A stretch of 64,000 bases of DNA, taken from assembly GCF_023101085.1 (NCBI RefSeq), contig NZ_CP064703.1, positions 5,022,001 through 5,086,000 of the forward strand, in the 5' to 3' direction. The notes below the pieces were generated by a model that had not been told where the DNA came from, made no database searches, and saw only the letters and a program-made list of their open reading frames with translations. The stretch comes from Bradyrhizobium sp. 170 (GTDB lineage: Bacteria > Pseudomonadota > Alphaproteobacteria > Rhizobiales > Xanthobacteraceae). Shown in pieces: positions 63,662 through 64,000 of this stretch (its first letter is position 1; each line of letters opens with the position of its first letter). A program made the translations under genes and the position numbers.

Positions 63662-64000
63662 TCAGACGCCGAGATAGGTGTGGAGCTTGTCCATGTTGGC
63701 CGACAGCTCCGAATTCGCAAACCCGTCGATGACCTTGCCGTGCTCGACGATGTAGTAGCGGTCGGCCACCGTGGAGGCGAAGCGAAAATTCTGCTCGACC
63801 AGCAGGATGGTGAAGCCTTCCGATTTCAGCCGCGCGATGGTGTGGCCGATCTGCTGGATGATGACAGGCGCGAGACCCTCGGTCGGCTCGTCCAGCATCA
63901 GGAAGCGCGCGCCGGTGCGCAGGATTCTGGCGATCGCGAGCATCTGCTGCTCGCCGCCGGAAAGCTTGGTGCCCTGGCTGTTGAGGCGCTCCTTCAGGTT
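63662..64000 (-). CDS. LivF-type ABC ATPase, partial (N-terminus beyond window)
   Basis: Only the C-terminal part (about 112 residues) is inside the window. It begins in NLKERLNSQGTKLSGGEQQM, with the ABC signature LSGGEQQ. Walker B is FLMLDEPTEGLAP and the H-loop region is ILLVEQNFRFA. It ends LHTYLGV, typical of LivF. The gene starts at the right of the window and precedes the binding-protein gene by about 38 bp. It supplies ATP hydrolysis for the adjacent permeases. Confidence 0.92.
   Translation of the reverse strand, partial: NLKERLNSQGTKLSGGEQQMLAIARILRTGARFLMLDEPTEGLAPVIIQQIGHTIARLKSEGFTILLVEQNFRFASTVADRYYIVEHGKVIDGFANSELSANMDKLHTYLGV

Overview
The window looks like a chromosomal segment of a Bradyrhizobium-type alphaproteobacterium (Nitrobacteraceae). 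The reasons are high GC, conserved alphaproteobacterial gene order (gmk-yicC-mltG-fabF-acpP-fabG-fabD, rpsF-rpsR-DUF2232-rplI, dnaB-alr, radA-cvpA-purF, a YfgM-like protein next to der), DUF4189/caspase and NHL-repeat proteins, branched-chain-amino-acid-type ABC cassettes, and interspersed intergenic repeats I remember from this group. No rRNA, tRNA, CRISPR array, prophage, transposase or origin was seen.

Layout. 0.2-2 kb: a small secreted protein, a lower-GC DUF5958 gene and a ~0.5 kb non-coding interspersed repeat. 2-5.2 kb: an exported caspase-like protein, a Gly-rich secreted protein and a one-TM protein. 5.2-12 kb, minus strand: gmk, yicC, mltG and the fatty-acid genes fabF/acpP/fabG/fabD. 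12-14.5 kb: a LysE exporter and a desaturase/TetR pair. 14.8-17.3 kb: the ribosomal operon. 17.3-21 kb: a thioesterase/TetR pair, a haem-motif protein and a cyclopropane-fatty-acid synthase. 21.9-28.6 kb: dnaB, alr, an exonuclease III homologue, a fused transporter/spermidine-synthase-like protein and a cupin. 28.7-34.7 kb: a frameshifted cyclase, a shortened GFA protein, a TauE exporter, an SPFH protein, a HAD hydrolase and an intact membrane cyclase. 34.8-38.6 kb: radA, cvpA, purF. 38.8-45.6 kb: an SDR, an NHL protein, an orphan amino-acid-type binding protein and a 1094-aa autotransporter. 45.7-49.6 kb: a Tet-type MFS pump, der, a lipoprotein and a YfgM-like protein. 49.9-58.2 kb: two conserved hypotheticals, an acyl-CoA synthetase, panB, NnrU, a crotonase/TetR pair and prfC. 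58.3-60.3 kb: a guanidine exporter behind a riboswitch, and the DUF47-pit phosphate operon. 60.5-64 kb: a liv-type ABC operon running off the end.

Functional themes. Lipid metabolism recurs: type II fatty acid synthesis, desaturase, cyclopropane synthase, thioesterase, acyl-CoA synthetase and crotonase. Three of these enzymes or enzyme groups sit beside a TetR gene with a perfect inverted repeat in the promoter region, a classic autoregulation layout. The strongest regulatory find is a class II guanidine (mini-ykkC) riboswitch in front of the SMR exporter gdx. It has two ACGR-loop hairpins, and the second is mutually exclusive with an 8-bp helix that would bury the ribosome binding site. Other candidates are two perfect CRP-type palindromes and a Pho-box-like element upstream of DUF47-pit.

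I found no convincing wholly new multi-gene system. The most interesting items are regulatory elements, a clean frameshift, an altered zinc-site spacing in a GFA protein, and the caspase and low-complexity haem proteins. Protein identities rest on recognised motifs and memory of families; no database search was run.
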